Shown piece after piece: positions 8,657 to 17,520 of a DNA stretch of 64,000 nucleotides. The stretch is taken from the NCBI RefSeq assembly GCF_041860085.1, contig NZ_CP124747.1:4030001-4094000 (forward strand), in the 5' to 3' direction. The notes under the pieces are model-generated. The model was given only the letters and a program-made list of their open reading frames with translations, did not search any database and was not told the origin of the DNA. The translations under genes were made by a program, and so were the position numbers. Every line of letters starts with the position of its first letter. Positions within the stretch are counted from its first letter, which is position 1. The stretch comes from Schlesneria sp. DSM 10557. GTDB taxonomy: Bacteria > Planctomycetota > Planctomycetia > Planctomycetales > Planctomycetaceae.

Positions 8657-10080
8657 TTCAACTCCTTGCGCTTAACCGGACCAAGCGGCTGACCGCTCTT
8701 CGCCTCTTTCGATTCACGAACCGGGGGAAAACCGTTGAGTTGCCGCCAAAACTCCCATCCAAGGGAAACTCTCTCCAGCAGGACCCAACCTTGCGCACGC
8801 CCCCCCTGACGGAGATACTGGTTGTTTGGCCAAGGCTGATCGTCAGGGTCTGGCTCGACGAGGATACGGAAGCGTCCCTTGTCATCCGCTGTGGAATCGA
8901 CCAGATAAACGCGCCCACCGAATGTGCCCACGGCGACGGAAGGCCAGCCAACGAACTGGGCGGCGGGCCATCCTTCGAACTGCAGCCGGACCCGGTCCTT
9001 TTCGTGCACCAAGGGCAAGTCGTTGCCGTCAATATGGAGCTCGGTGACGATACCGGGATAGCCTTTTCGGGTCAATTGCAATCCTTCCTCGGACACATCG
9101 TCGGAATCGACCTCTGCCTTGATATCCGGGACCAGTACCGCCAGCCTTTCCCCAGGGCGGACCAGAATGCCTCCCTGCTCGGAGTTCGCCAGAAGTCGCA
9201 GCACCACGCCGTCGACGGGGGCATCGACATACTGGGCGCGTTGACGCGCGATCCGCACTTCAATCTGGGCCTTGTCCCGCTTGACGGAAGCAACCTCGGC
9301 TTCAGCAGAGCGTTGCGATGCCGTTTCGAGATTGATCATCGCGGCTGTGTCCGAATCAACCTTTCCGAGATTGTCGGTCGCAGCCTTTTCTCCCGCCTTG
9401 GCGACTTTGACTCGCGCTTCGGATTGCCGAAGCTTGGCTTTTGCCGTTTCGAGTACCTGCTTTGCAACCTCAACGTCGCGCTGCGATACAAGGCTTCCCT
9501 GCTTACTCTTGAACAGTTCCTGCTGGCGCTGAAAGTTCGGCTCCGCCGCATCCAGGGCTGCTCTTGCCTCCAGCTGCTCCTGCTCGGAAGCCTGCACCCG
9601 CGCCTGTTCCTGGCGCAGGATGCTTGATTGAACGTCGATGGCAAGCTGGCGTGAATTCTTCAAGTTGCTGATGCGGGATTCAATGTCGCGCACGCGCCCC
9701 TCGGCGGCGCGGAGGCGGTCCAGGATCGCCCGCTCCTCATCCAGCAGGCGCAACTCCAGGTTCGGGTCGTTATCGACCATCTCCACAATACGCTCGCCCG
9801 ACTTTACGCGTTGCCCTTCAACGATATACCACTTCTTGATACGTCCCTCGATGGGGGACACCACGAACTGCGGGCGCTGGACCGGGTTGAATGCGATCGC
9901 CCGGCCAGTGCCGTGGACGGTCTGAGTCCAGGGCACGAGAGTCAGTGCAAAAGGGAGAGCCAGCAGGCAGAGCAGCACAATCTGCGATAGCCGCCGTGCC
10001 ATTCGCGGAGGGCGAGCGAGCTGAAGAGCGGGCAAGGCCAGCCTATCACTTCGGACGTACTGTTTCGTTGCAACGACCAT
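8653..10080 (-). CDS. HlyD-family periplasmic adaptor (membrane fusion protein)
   Basis: About 475 residues. One membrane segment near residues 29-49 (IVLLCLLALPFALTLVPW) is followed by a biotinyl-lipoyl-like half domain (VVSPIEGRIKKWYIVEGQRV), a long coiled-coil hairpin of roughly 200 residues rich in Glu, Gln, Ala and Arg, and the returning half (YVDAPVDGVVLRLL) plus a beta-barrel region. This is the architecture of type 1 secretion and efflux adaptors. I favour the ATG at 10080, which has a GGAAAG ribosome site 5 bases before it; a GTG at 10092 directly abuts the ABC gene stop and is possible. It links the ABC protein to the TolC-like protein. Confidence 0.85.
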   Translation of the reverse strand: MVVATKQYVRSDRLALPALQLARPPRMARRLSQIVLLCLLALPFALTLVPWTQTVHGTGRAIAFNPVQRPQFVVSPIEGRIKKWYIVEGQRVKSGERIVEMVDNDPNLELRLLDEERAILDRLRAAEGRVRDIESRISNLKNSRQLAIDVQSSILRQEQARVQASEQEQLEARAALDAAEPNFQRQQELFKSKQGSLVSQRDVEVAKQVLETAKAKLRQSEARVKVAKAGEKAATDNLGKVDSDTAAMINLETASQRSAEAEVASVKRDKAQIEVRIARQRAQYVDAPVDGVVLRLLANSEQGGILVRPGERLAVLVPDIKAEVDSDDVSEEGLQLTRKGYPGIVTELHIDGNDLPLVHEKDRVRLQFEGWPAAQFVGWPSVAVGTFGGRVYLVDSTADDKGRFRILVEPDPDDQPWPNNQYLRQGGRAQGWVLLERVSLGWEFWRQLNGFPPVRESKEAKSGQPLGPVKRKELK

Positions 10081-10092
10081 AGAACTTTCCAC

Positions 10093-12303
10093 TTAAACGT
10101 TGGTCACGTGTTGATGGCTGGAATCGGCGCGGGCGTGGCTCGGCCGGTCCGCTCGCATGAGGGACACCTGGCGCCCGCAGAGCCGCGCAACGTCTTGACT
10201 GTGAGTGACGACCAGGAGCGTCCAGCGCGCTTCGGGGCCAAGGATGCCAGGCAAGACTTCCTGGCGAACATCCTGGTCCATATCGTCGAGCACTTCATCG
10301 AGCACCAGCAACCGCGGGCTGCCGGCAATCGCCCGTGCGAGCATGAGCCGTTCCGCCTGGCCCAGGGACAGGGGCGCCCCACCGGTTCCCAATGCGGTGT
10401 TCAGCCCGCCGGGCAGGTCGAGAACATCTTCCAGCAGTCGCACTGCCCCCAGCGCCCTGCGCACATCCGCGAGTGACAAATGCTCTCGGCCCATGCGGAC
10501 ATTGTCGAAGATGCTCCCTTCGAAGATCTCGATTCCTTTCACGACCGCAATATGTTCGCGCAGCGACTCAAGGCGAAGGTCCCGCAGGTCCGTCTCGTCA
10601 ATTTCGATGTGGCCATGGTTGGGCTGCCGCAGACCGAAAAGCAGGTCGACCAGCGTGCTCTTGCCGGCGCCATTCGGGCCCAGTAAGGCAACTCGCTCTC
10701 CCGCGTCGATACGAAGGTTCAATCGATCAAGTACCGTCCGATGGCCCTCGCCATAGGCGAAGGTGACGTTGTGAACCCGGATCGCTGCCCCCTGGCTCCG
10801 GGCGCGGTGAGACACACCTCCATCACGTTCCAGGGGCAGATCAGTCAAATGACCGAGTTTGTCAACCGCCGCCAGCAGGTCGTAGTAGCTCTCCAGATGT
10901 TTGCCAAGCTTGGTAAATGAACTGACAACCGATGCGACCACGATTTCCGCCGCGACGAGCTGGCCAAGGGTCAACTGTCCATTGATCACCAGATAGCCGC
11001 CGAGGCCGAGCAACGCGGTGCTGGCGAGCACCTGGAGGCCAAGGGCGAAGACAACTTGGCGCAGGACAATACGGTAGTGGCTTTGCCGGGCCAGAAGGTA
11101 TTGCCGCGTCAAAACGTCGGCCCGCTCGCGGGCGAAGTTTGGCCCGCCGTTGAATTTGAATGCAACAGGATGCCTCGCCATTTCCTCGACCCATCCTGCG
11201 ACCACGTATTTTGCTCGCGACTCGCGGATACTGCTGGCAACGGCCCCACGGCCTAAGACGAAGACGAGAAATACCAGACTGGCGATGAGTGCAAGGTCGA
11301 ACCCCAGCAGGATCTGGTGGTAAAAGGCCAGAAGGGCAAGTCCAATCGCCATTTGCAAGACAACACTCACGCCATCGAGCAGCAATGACGCGCTGGCTTT
11401 CTGGACGGTGAGCACGTCGAAAAAACGATTGACCAGTTCGGGGCCGTGGTGTTTATCAAATGCCTTCACGTCGATGCGAGGCAGACGGTGCGACAGGTCT
11501 CCGACAACGCGAACGAAAATGCGCTGTTGCAAATACTCCACGACGATTGACTGCAAAACCCGTAAGAGCGCAGCCAGGCAGAGACTGATCAGCAATGCCA
11601 CGCAGAGGACCAGCAACTGCTGCACCAGTGTCGCCAGCGCGGTCGTGTTCACCACCGCCATCGCCGTAATGGGAACAGCCAGGCTGAGGACACCGACGCC
11701 GAGCGCATACACGATCACCATCCAGATGTCGCCGGCTTCGGGCCGAAGTAACCCGAGAAGTCGACGCAGTGGGGGTGGTCCGTGATGTTCCTCGTCATGG
11801 GAATGGCCAAGCTCACCAGCGGCCGATGCCTCGGCGAGAGGAGCAGCAGGTTGCGCCGTCATCCACTCAACAACGACATCGGCGTCGGACGCCCCGATAC
11901 GTTCCGCAATCCTCTCCGCATCGAGCCATTTATTGTCGTCTTCCGGTGCGGTGGAGAGCAGAGACCCTTTTCCACCGCTCGAATCCGTGAGCAGATGCCA
12001 TCGAGCCGTGCCCGTCGGCGTAACCGCAAAAATGGCCAGAGGAGACTCCGGCTCAACGCTGGCTAAGGCCTCGCGGACAGAAAGCTGTCTGGTCAAGGTT
12101 TGTAAGCCGACCGCTTCGGCAGCCTGGGCAAGTCGCAACCGTGCGGCCCGCGCCACTGTAGGCGGAATATCCGCTTCCGCCCTGCGAAGCGCCTTGCCAG
12201 CCTGGGTCGGATCGAACGCGAGTCCGGAAGCCTCAGTCAGGTACTTGAGAACGACCAGGCTCTCCGGCACCGGGTCATCAATTCGCGAATCCGTCTCGTT
12301 CAT
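10093..12303 (-). CDS. ABC exporter, permease fused to ATPase, with an N-terminal extension
   Basis: 736 residues. Residues 1-165 form a soluble domain whose LRLAQAAEAVGLQTL and AIFAVTPTGTARWHLL segments resemble a degenerate C39-like domain; no cysteine is placed to act as a protease. A transmembrane domain covers about 195-480. The ATPase domain has Walker A GPNGAGKST (about 544), Walker B LLVLDEVLDDMD (about 668) and an H-loop. The signature motif reads LSLGQ rather than LSGGQ, a known tolerated variant. With the HlyD and TolC-like genes it makes a type 1 secretion or efflux complex. No substrate gene is obvious nearby. The N-terminal domain probably recognises the cargo, by analogy with other type 1 transporters. 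Confidence 0.87.
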   Translation of the reverse strand: MNETDSRIDDPVPESLVVLKYLTEASGLAFDPTQAGKALRRAEADIPPTVARAARLRLAQAAEAVGLQTLTRQLSVREALASVEPESPLAIFAVTPTGTARWHLLTDSSGGKGSLLSTAPEDDNKWLDAERIAERIGASDADVVVEWMTAQPAAPLAEASAAGELGHSHDEEHHGPPPLRRLLGLLRPEAGDIWMVIVYALGVGVLSLAVPITAMAVVNTTALATLVQQLLVLCVALLISLCLAALLRVLQSIVVEYLQQRIFVRVVGDLSHRLPRIDVKAFDKHHGPELVNRFFDVLTVQKASASLLLDGVSVVLQMAIGLALLAFYHQILLGFDLALIASLVFLVFVLGRGAVASSIRESRAKYVVAGWVEEMARHPVAFKFNGGPNFARERADVLTRQYLLARQSHYRIVLRQVVFALGLQVLASTALLGLGGYLVINGQLTLGQLVAAEIVVASVVSSFTKLGKHLESYYDLLAAVDKLGHLTDLPLERDGGVSHRARSQGAAIRVHNVTFAYGEGHRTVLDRLNLRIDAGERVALLGPNGAGKSTLVDLLFGLRQPNHGHIEIDETDLRDLRLESLREHIAVVKGIEIFEGSIFDNVRMGREHLSLADVRRALGAVRLLEDVLDLPGGLNTALGTGGAPLSLGQAERLMLARAIAGSPRLLVLDEVLDDMDQDVRQEVLPGILGPEARWTLLVVTHSQDVARLCGRQVSLMRADRPSHARADSSHQHVTNV

Positions 12304-12469
12304 GCGCGTCTGGCCCTTGATCCGGGTTCCGGGCGGGCGAAATACGACACCACCCGCCCTCCTCGCCGAATACTGAATTCTTCGTTAGAATTCTAGGGAC
12401 GGATTCAAAACCCTGCTACTGCAATAAATGCTCTGGTGAGCATATTTGGATTCAAGGACGATTGGGCCT

Positions 12470-12870
12470 GTTCGATGTCAGATTGGATTGACAGTCGGCT
12501 GGTCGTCGATGCCTTGTAGAGGGCGGTCCAGCGAGAACTGCCGCCCACCGCAGGCCCGGTGGCGCACTCGGACCCCGGGTGGAGCACTCGGACTGCAGGT
12601 GTGCAATATGCCAGCGAACACGACCAGATTCTTCGGAGACGAAATCAGATCACCGACTCGATGAGCCGCCGAAGCAATCGCGGGGATAACGGACCGATGG
12701 AGCACTACTTCGCCACGTTGAACAAAGTACTCGCCCACCGCGAACGGTATCAGACTCATTCAGATGCTCGTTAAAGCCTCTTTGAATCCATCAAAGCGTT
12801 TTACAACTGTGTCAGAAGGCACTCGACGATCGGGTCTCTCCCATCTGTCAAGTTCGAGCAGACCATTTAA
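12470..12870 (+). pseudogene. IS3-family transposase (orfB integrase core), C-terminal remnant
   Basis: Reading one frame through in-frame stops recovers the end of an IS3 OrfB/rve domain: DSRLVVDAL, then a damaged stretch, then GVQYASEHDQI, SMSRRSNRGDN, EHYFATLNKVL, and after a TAA at 12772-12774 the helix SLFESIKAFYNCVRRHSTIG, ending at 12870. The order matches the HSDRG..YTS, MSR.GN..DN and H..LG landmarks of IS3 OrfB. There is at least one stop near 12518 and a small internal duplication around 12562-12597 (a GCACTCGGAC motif twice). The start, orfA and both terminal repeats are missing, so this is dead. Confidence 0.72.
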
Positions 12871-12893
12871 TCCTAACCTCGCACCCCCATTTC

Positions 12894-13307
12894 ATGGCCA
12901 AGTCCGCTGCTTCCACCGAACTCGTTTCGGTGGAAGCAGCGACTGAAAAGCTAAAGCAACCACCACCAACCCCGACGTTCGAGCTGGAAGTCGTCGATCT
13001 GCGACTTCCGGACAAAATCCATTCGGGAGGCCGGCTGGAGTTCGAAGTCGAACTTGAGTTTGCAAAGGATATGGAATGGGGATCTTTGCTGACGATTGAG
13101 TTTCTTGCCCCGTTCGATCGGACCGAGGGGCGCCGATCGTTCGGCGGCGTGACGAGACCCTGGTGCCGAAAGTACGGGCCTGTCGCGACACTGGAACTCG
13201 ACGCCCCAACGCAAAAAGGAAAGTATCTCGTTGAACTTCAGGCAACCTCATCTGAGTTCGAACCACCAACCCAGCTCCTTGGGCGGGGAGTTATTCTCGT
13301 TGAATAA
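12894..13307 (+). CDS. Small unknown protein, possible Ig-like domain, N-terminus derived from a repeat
   Basis: 137 residues as translated from the ATG at 12894. The first 20 or so residues are simply the hairpin repeat at 12904-12955 read as protein, so they are unlikely to be ancestral. The rest (from about residue 25) alternates hydrophobic strands: FELEVVDLRLPDKI, GGRLEFEVELEF, LLTIEFLAPF, YGPVATLELDAP and GKYLVELQATSSEF. That looks like a beta-sandwich, but I do not recognise a family. The gene is bracketed by hairpin repeats whose tails both face it (12904-12955 and the array from 13333). It may be a surviving 3' fragment of a longer gene or a small mobile cargo gene. The function is unknown. 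Confidence 0.5.
   Translation: MAKSAASTELVSVEAATEKLKQPPPTPTFELEVVDLRLPDKIHSGGRLEFEVELEFAKDMEWGSLLTIEFLAPFDRTEGRRSFGGVTRPWCRKYGPVATLELDAPTQKGKYLVELQATSSEFEPPTQLLGRGVILVE
12904..12955 (+). repeat. Diverged single copy of the hairpin repeat
   Basis: This copy reads GCTTCCACCGAA, loop, TTCGGTGGAAGC, and then a tail GCGACTGAAAAGCTAAAG. The stem is a perfect 12-base inverted repeat; the tail has drifted from the consensus CGACTGAGCCGCTAAG. It lies immediately before the sequence of the small unknown gene and is read through by its open frame. Confidence 0.78.
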
Positions 13308-13332
13308 AGACAAACACAGACATTGCGAACCT

Positions 13333-13706
13333 TAGCGGCTCAGTCGTTGCTCCCTACCGACACAGGGTCGGTGGAGAGCGGAGTTGCTCAGGGCGTACCG
13401 AAATCTTTAGCAGCTCAGTCGTGGCTCCCTACCGGCGCAGGGTCGGTGGAGAGCGGAGTTGCTCAGGGCGTACCGACATCTTAGCAGCTCAGTCATGGCT
13501 CCCTACCGGCGCAGGGTCGGTGGAGAGCGGAGTTGCTCAGGGCGTACCGAAATCTTTAGCAGCTCAGTCGTGGCTCCCTACCGGCGCAGGGTCGGTGGAG
13601 AGCGGAGTTGCTCAGGGTGTACCGACATCTTTAGGGGCCAAGTCGTGGCTCACGACCGACGCAAGGTTGTGGAGAGCGGATTTGCTTGGGGTGGGGGATA
13701 CGGCGA
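13333..13706 (-). repeat. Tandem array of five hairpin repeats, period 74-75 bases
   Basis: Units start at 13333, 13408, 13482, 13557 and 13632. The first four are nearly identical; the fifth is diverged. Read on the minus strand each unit contains the same core as the copies at 1.1 kb: CTCTCCACCGACCC, loop, a GTCGG- or CCGG-type return arm, then CACGACTGAGCTGCTAA. A spacer of about 25-28 bases completes the period. Two open frames cross the array and encode a repeated VAPYRRRVGGERSCSG peptide, but these are a product of the repeat and not a recognisable protein. This is not a CRISPR: the whole 75-base unit is conserved and there are no variable spacers. Confidence 0.88.
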
Positions 13707-14792
13707 AGAAGCTCCTTTCTTCGGCGGAATTATTGGTCCCTGTTGTTCAAGGACCAAGTCTCGTCCAAACGTTTGGCTGTTTGGGCTCGCTGGGATCCTG
13801 CTTCTTGCTGACACTGCCCGTGTTCAAACATCTTCTGCTGGGACGAGACAATCGAAGAAAGAAATAGTTCAGATCGCAGAGCTTCATCATCCATCGCATG
13901 TCATCAGAAATCATCTGCGAGGCACAGGTAGTACGAACGCGGCACGGATGATCGAGACGTAAGCGGGACGTGTTGCGAGTGATCTTGCGAAGCTCGGGAC
14001 GCGACCGACGGTCTGGTTGTGGCGTGACTCGGTCGCGCCCGGGAAAGTCATGAGTTTGAGTCGTCCAGCCGGTGTGAGATTGTTGTCTCAGACGGTCAAT
14101 GTCGCTGCGGCCAGGAACCGCGGAATCCTGCATCAGACGGGAGAAAAAGGAATCGTCGCCCGCGTCGGATGGCGACAGGAGGTCATCAGGAAGTGCTGAT
14201 GAGAGCGGGATTTACAGTCCGTCTCGGCGGGGATGGAGCACGACCGAAGACAGCGGCAAGACGCGCTGCGACGAATTCGAGGTCATCGATCTTGACGTCA
14301 CGGGCTGGCCAATTGGCCAGTCCGTGGCCAGCCGCTGGCCAGTCCCATGTCTTTGGAGGATCAGGTGTTAAGTAATTTGGACGGGACTGGCCCGGCTGGC
14401 CAGGGATTTCTGGCGAGCCTCCCCCTGGGGCCGACTCAGGAAACGTGACGTTTCGGTACAAGCGGTTACTTCAGAACCGCATAACGAATCAACGGCACTA
14501 TCGTTATTTGACAATTCGGGAGAAGTCGTGCCCCCACCTCTGCTGAAGAGGGGGGGGCACGCAGGCGATTCGTACCAAGAGCGGCTCCGTCGATCGGCTG
14601 CTCGCAGCTTTGATTGCTACACCTTCCTCCGAAGAATGTGGGGGAGTGAAAAGCTTCACCAGAAGCCTGGTATTCTCGCAGCGGTTCTCAGAAAGCGTGA
14701 CACTGATCGGCAAAGTGGTCGTCCGCAATCCGCCTGTCCGACTGCCGACTCGGATGTGGTTGCCGCGCGGAGGTACTTCCGTCGCACCAACA
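13707..14792. other. Long non-coding stretch with two palindromic spots
   Basis: No frame here gives a protein I recognise. Two structures stand out. At 14305-14320 there is a perfect 16-base palindrome CTGGCCAATTGGCCAG, followed within 110 bases by further TGGCCA-type half sites. At 14528-14560 there is a strong hairpin with 14-base arms, one mismatch and a GCTGA loop, GTGCCCCC pairing with GGGGGCAC; it has no T-run. The region sits downstream of the ExbD gene (minus strand), so the hairpin may end that transcript. Otherwise it looks like decayed accessory DNA. Confidence 0.5.
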
Positions 14793-15242
14793 TTAAAGTT
14801 GAGATTTGGAAACGACAAAGTTAATGGACTGGAAGCGGACTGCGCGACACATGTCATAGACATGGATCACATCTCCCAGGGGGACTTCTGCAGCGACATC
14901 CAGATTCACGGGAATCTCGGTCGATGCCCGCGCGAGATCTTTGAGTTTCGCATCCAGCCCGTCCATTTCACGAAACTCCTGTCCTTCCAGAAACGTCACC
15001 GTCTCCGTTTCCACGCGTGTCAGTCGGATCGAGACTTCACCCAGCGGTTTCTCGGTCGGTTCCTTCTCGGTGGCACTGATCGCTCCGGCGGCAAAGTCCG
15101 TCGTTAGCAGTAGCTCTTTCATATGCCCCGTTGAGGCACAGATGAAAAAGATGAGGAGCTGAAAGACCACGTCAATCAGTGGAGTCATGGCCGTCTGCAT
15201 ATCCACCTGGGACGCTCGTTGTCGCGATGTGGGAATACGCAT
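14793..15242 (-). CDS. ExbD/TolR-family biopolymer transport protein, without a partner gene
   Basis: 149 residues with the ExbD layout: a short cytoplasmic start, one membrane helix near residues 18-38 (MTPLIDVVFQLLIFFICAST) carrying the essential Asp in the PLIDVVF motif, and a periplasmic domain ending in the VYDMCRAVRFQSINFVV region. ExbD works with ExbB (MotA-like) to pass proton-motive force to outer-membrane events. No exbB or tonB gene adjoins it: upstream are 426 bases of non-coding DNA and a cyclase gene on the other strand. It may pair with an ExbB encoded elsewhere. Its true substrate cannot be told from context. Confidence 0.85.
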   Translation of the reverse strand: MRIPTSRQRASQVDMQTAMTPLIDVVFQLLIFFICASTGHMKELLLTTDFAAGAISATEKEPTEKPLGEVSIRLTRVETETVTFLEGQEFREMDGLDAKLKDLARASTEIPVNLDVAAEVPLGDVIHVYDMCRAVRFQSINFVVSKSQL

Positions 15243-15668
15243 GCTCAGTGACTCAGAGATTCTCAGAAACCAGACACTCCACTGAGGTTAACGATTTTTC
15301 GGGGATCTCCATAGAGGGACACGATCTACCGGCGAGCCACGCCCTCGACCAGTTCAAATTCCCTACTCCACCCATTTCTCGCAAGCGAGAGACAATGTGT
15401 CCTCTGCGCACAGGAACGTTGGCCAATTCGCCGTCTGCCGGGAAAGTTGGTTGAGAAGAGATGAAGGCCGGGACGGCAGGTCACCGAAATCAACCACAGC
15501 AGCAGTGACTTGATCGTCAGCGACTTGATCCGCTGGCTCCGAAGCTGACGTCAGGTCTCAGTGAGAGGTAGAATCAACAGCCTTTGCGCAAGAGTCGCAA
15601 CCTTCCAGCGGGACTGCTGCGAGGTCGCTAGTCGGGTTCGTCCATTTGGTGTTCGTTCGTGTCCAAGA
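15243..15668. other. Divergent intergenic region between exbD-like and cyclase genes
   Basis: Should contain the promoters of both flanking genes. I see no protein-like frame and no strong hairpin. The open frame of the cyclase extends back to a GTG at 15561, but those extra 36 residues are rich in Arg and Cys and do not look like part of the FHA domain. Confidence 0.4.
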
Positions 15669-17453
15669 GTGAAGATCGTGGTGCTCGAGCTTGTTGCACA
15701 GGGTTCAGAGACGGAGCAGCACTGGCGGAAACGGCTGGAGCCGGGTCAGCGTTACTGCATCGGTCGCCATCCCGAGTGTGAATTGAGCGTCAAATGGGAC
15801 CCGCAAATCTCGCGGCAGCATGTCCAGATTGATGTGCATCCTGACCATCTTCAGCTTTCACGCGTCGAAACGGCCAGAAATCCGCTGTTTTTCGCGGGGG
15901 AAGCGGTAGGAACCTGTCGCGTCGAAGTCGGTCAACACTTCGTGGTCGGTTCGACCTCGTTCCATGTCACACAACCTGAAACCGAAGTGGGGATCGTCGC
16001 AGCACCGTTCGAAGAAGTGGCATTCAAACGGGCGGAGCTGCGGAAAATCCGCTACCAGGACCCGGAAAACCGGATCGAGGTCTTAACTCATCTCCCAGAA
16101 GTGATCTCGGGTGCTCGCGACGATAGCGAGCTGTACTACCGCCTGGCGAACCTGCTGCTGAAGGGGGTGGTCCATGCAGAAGCGGTCGCGATCGTAACAA
16201 CTTCGGGGACAGAAGAAGTGCAGATGCTGCACTGGGATCGGCGACACGAAACCGCGGGCCCGTTTCGTCCCAGTCGTCGTCTGGTAACGGAGGCGATTGA
16301 GCGGCGTCAGTCGAGCGTGCTGCACATCTGGGAAACGGATTCGCCTGTCCCCAGCGACAAGACGCTGACGCAGGAATTCGACTGGGCCTATTGCACACCG
16401 GTACCGGGACTCGCCATGGAACCGGCAGGACTATATGTCGCCGGTCGGATGGGAAAGACCTTCGTTCCCGGAACGACGCTGTCGGACGCCCTGCAACTGG
16501 AGGCAGATGTCAAATTCACCGAGCTCGTGGCCGAGATCATCAGTTCGGTCATTCGTGCCCGACGGCTGGAACGGCAGAAGGCGGGACTGCGGCAGTTCTT
16601 CGCCCCCCCGATTCTGGCGGCACTGGGGGACGAACTGGATACGACGCTGCTGGAACCCAGCGAGTGCGATGTCACGGTGATGTTTTGCGACCTCCGGGGG
16701 TTCAGTCAGCGACTGGAGAACGAAGCGGGCGACCTGATTGGCTTGCTGGAACGAGTCAGCCGGGCTCTGGGTGTGATGACTCATCACATTCTCGAGAATG
16801 GGGGTGTCACCGGGGACTTTCAGGGTGACGCCGCACTGGGATTCTGGGGTTGGCCGTTCCCTTCGCCGGACGCGGCCGTTCATGCGTGCCGCGCTGCACT
16901 GGGAATTCGGGCCGCTTTCGCCAAAGCGGCCGCAACCCGGAATCATCCCCTCGCCGACTTTGAAATGGGAATCGGGATCGCTCACGGCCGGGCAGTCGCA
17001 GGCAAGATTGGAACGGCAGAGCAGGTCAAGGTGACCGTGTTCGGCCCCGTCGTGAATCTGGCAAGTCGATTGGAGTCGATGACCAAACAGTTACGCGTCC
17101 CGATTCTGCTGGATGAGGGAGCGGCAAAAATGGTGCGAGATCGCCTGAAGCCGACTGAAGGAAGGCTGCGGCGGCTGGCTCAGATTCTGCCTTACGGGAT
17201 GGAGACACCGGTGACCGTCAGTGAACTATTGCCACCGGTGAGCGACTTCCCGGAACTGACGGACGCGCACCTGGAGAGCTACGAGGCCGGAGTCGCGGGT
17301 TTCATTGCCGGAAACTGGGACGAAGCCTATCGACACCTGCACGCTATGCCGGCGAGCGATCGTGCACAGGATTTTCTGATGCAGCAGATCGTGCTCAACA
17401 ATCGCACGGCACCTCGAAACTGGGATGGAATCGTACGACTTCCCAGTAAGTGA
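15669..17453 (+). CDS. FHA domain - GAF-like domain - class III adenylate/guanylate cyclase
   Basis: About 594 residues from the GTG at 15669. Residues 1-110 are an FHA domain that binds phosphothreonine (YCIGRHPECELSV, then ISRQHVQI). A GAF-like sensory region follows (about 150-320, YYRLANLLLKGVVHAEAVAI). The C-terminal class III cyclase domain has the first metal Asp in VTVMFCDLRGFSQRL, the second in GDFQGDAALGFWG, and the later MGIGIAHG and VFGPVVNLASRLESMTKQL segments. It therefore probably makes cyclic AMP or GMP in response to a phosphorylated partner, such as a Ser/Thr kinase target. I chose 15669 because the FHA strand starts there; a GTG at 15561 is also open. It ends 68 bases before the retron RNA on the same strand. 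Confidence 0.88.
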   Translation: MKIVVLELVAQGSETEQHWRKRLEPGQRYCIGRHPECELSVKWDPQISRQHVQIDVHPDHLQLSRVETARNPLFFAGEAVGTCRVEVGQHFVVGSTSFHVTQPETEVGIVAAPFEEVAFKRAELRKIRYQDPENRIEVLTHLPEVISGARDDSELYYRLANLLLKGVVHAEAVAIVTTSGTEEVQMLHWDRRHETAGPFRPSRRLVTEAIERRQSSVLHIWETDSPVPSDKTLTQEFDWAYCTPVPGLAMEPAGLYVAGRMGKTFVPGTTLSDALQLEADVKFTELVAEIISSVIRARRLERQKAGLRQFFAPPILAALGDELDTTLLEPSECDVTVMFCDLRGFSQRLENEAGDLIGLLERVSRALGVMTHHILENGGVTGDFQGDAALGFWGWPFPSPDAAVHACRAALGIRAAFAKAAATRNHPLADFEMGIGIAHGRAVAGKIGTAEQVKVTVFGPVVNLASRLESMTKQLRVPILLDEGAAKMVRDRLKPTEGRLRRLAQILPYGMETPVTVSELLPPVSDFPELTDAHLESYEAGVAGFIAGNWDEAYRHLHAMPASDRAQDFLMQQIVLNNRTAPRNWDGIVRLPSK

Positions 17454-17520
17454 TCTCGACCGACCAGATGATTGGTCGTTAAACATTGACCGGTTTAGCC
17501 AGTCGGCTAGGATATCGGTT

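Noticed and set aside
13333-13706. Possible CRISPR array
   Set aside because: Whole units are conserved, with no alternation of constant repeats and unique spacers, and no cas genes lie nearby.
13421-13962. Open frames through the 75-base repeat array encoding a repeated peptide
   Set aside because: The repeat length of 75 is a multiple of three, so an open frame is automatic; one unit is 74 bases, which breaks the phase, and there is no protein-like composition.
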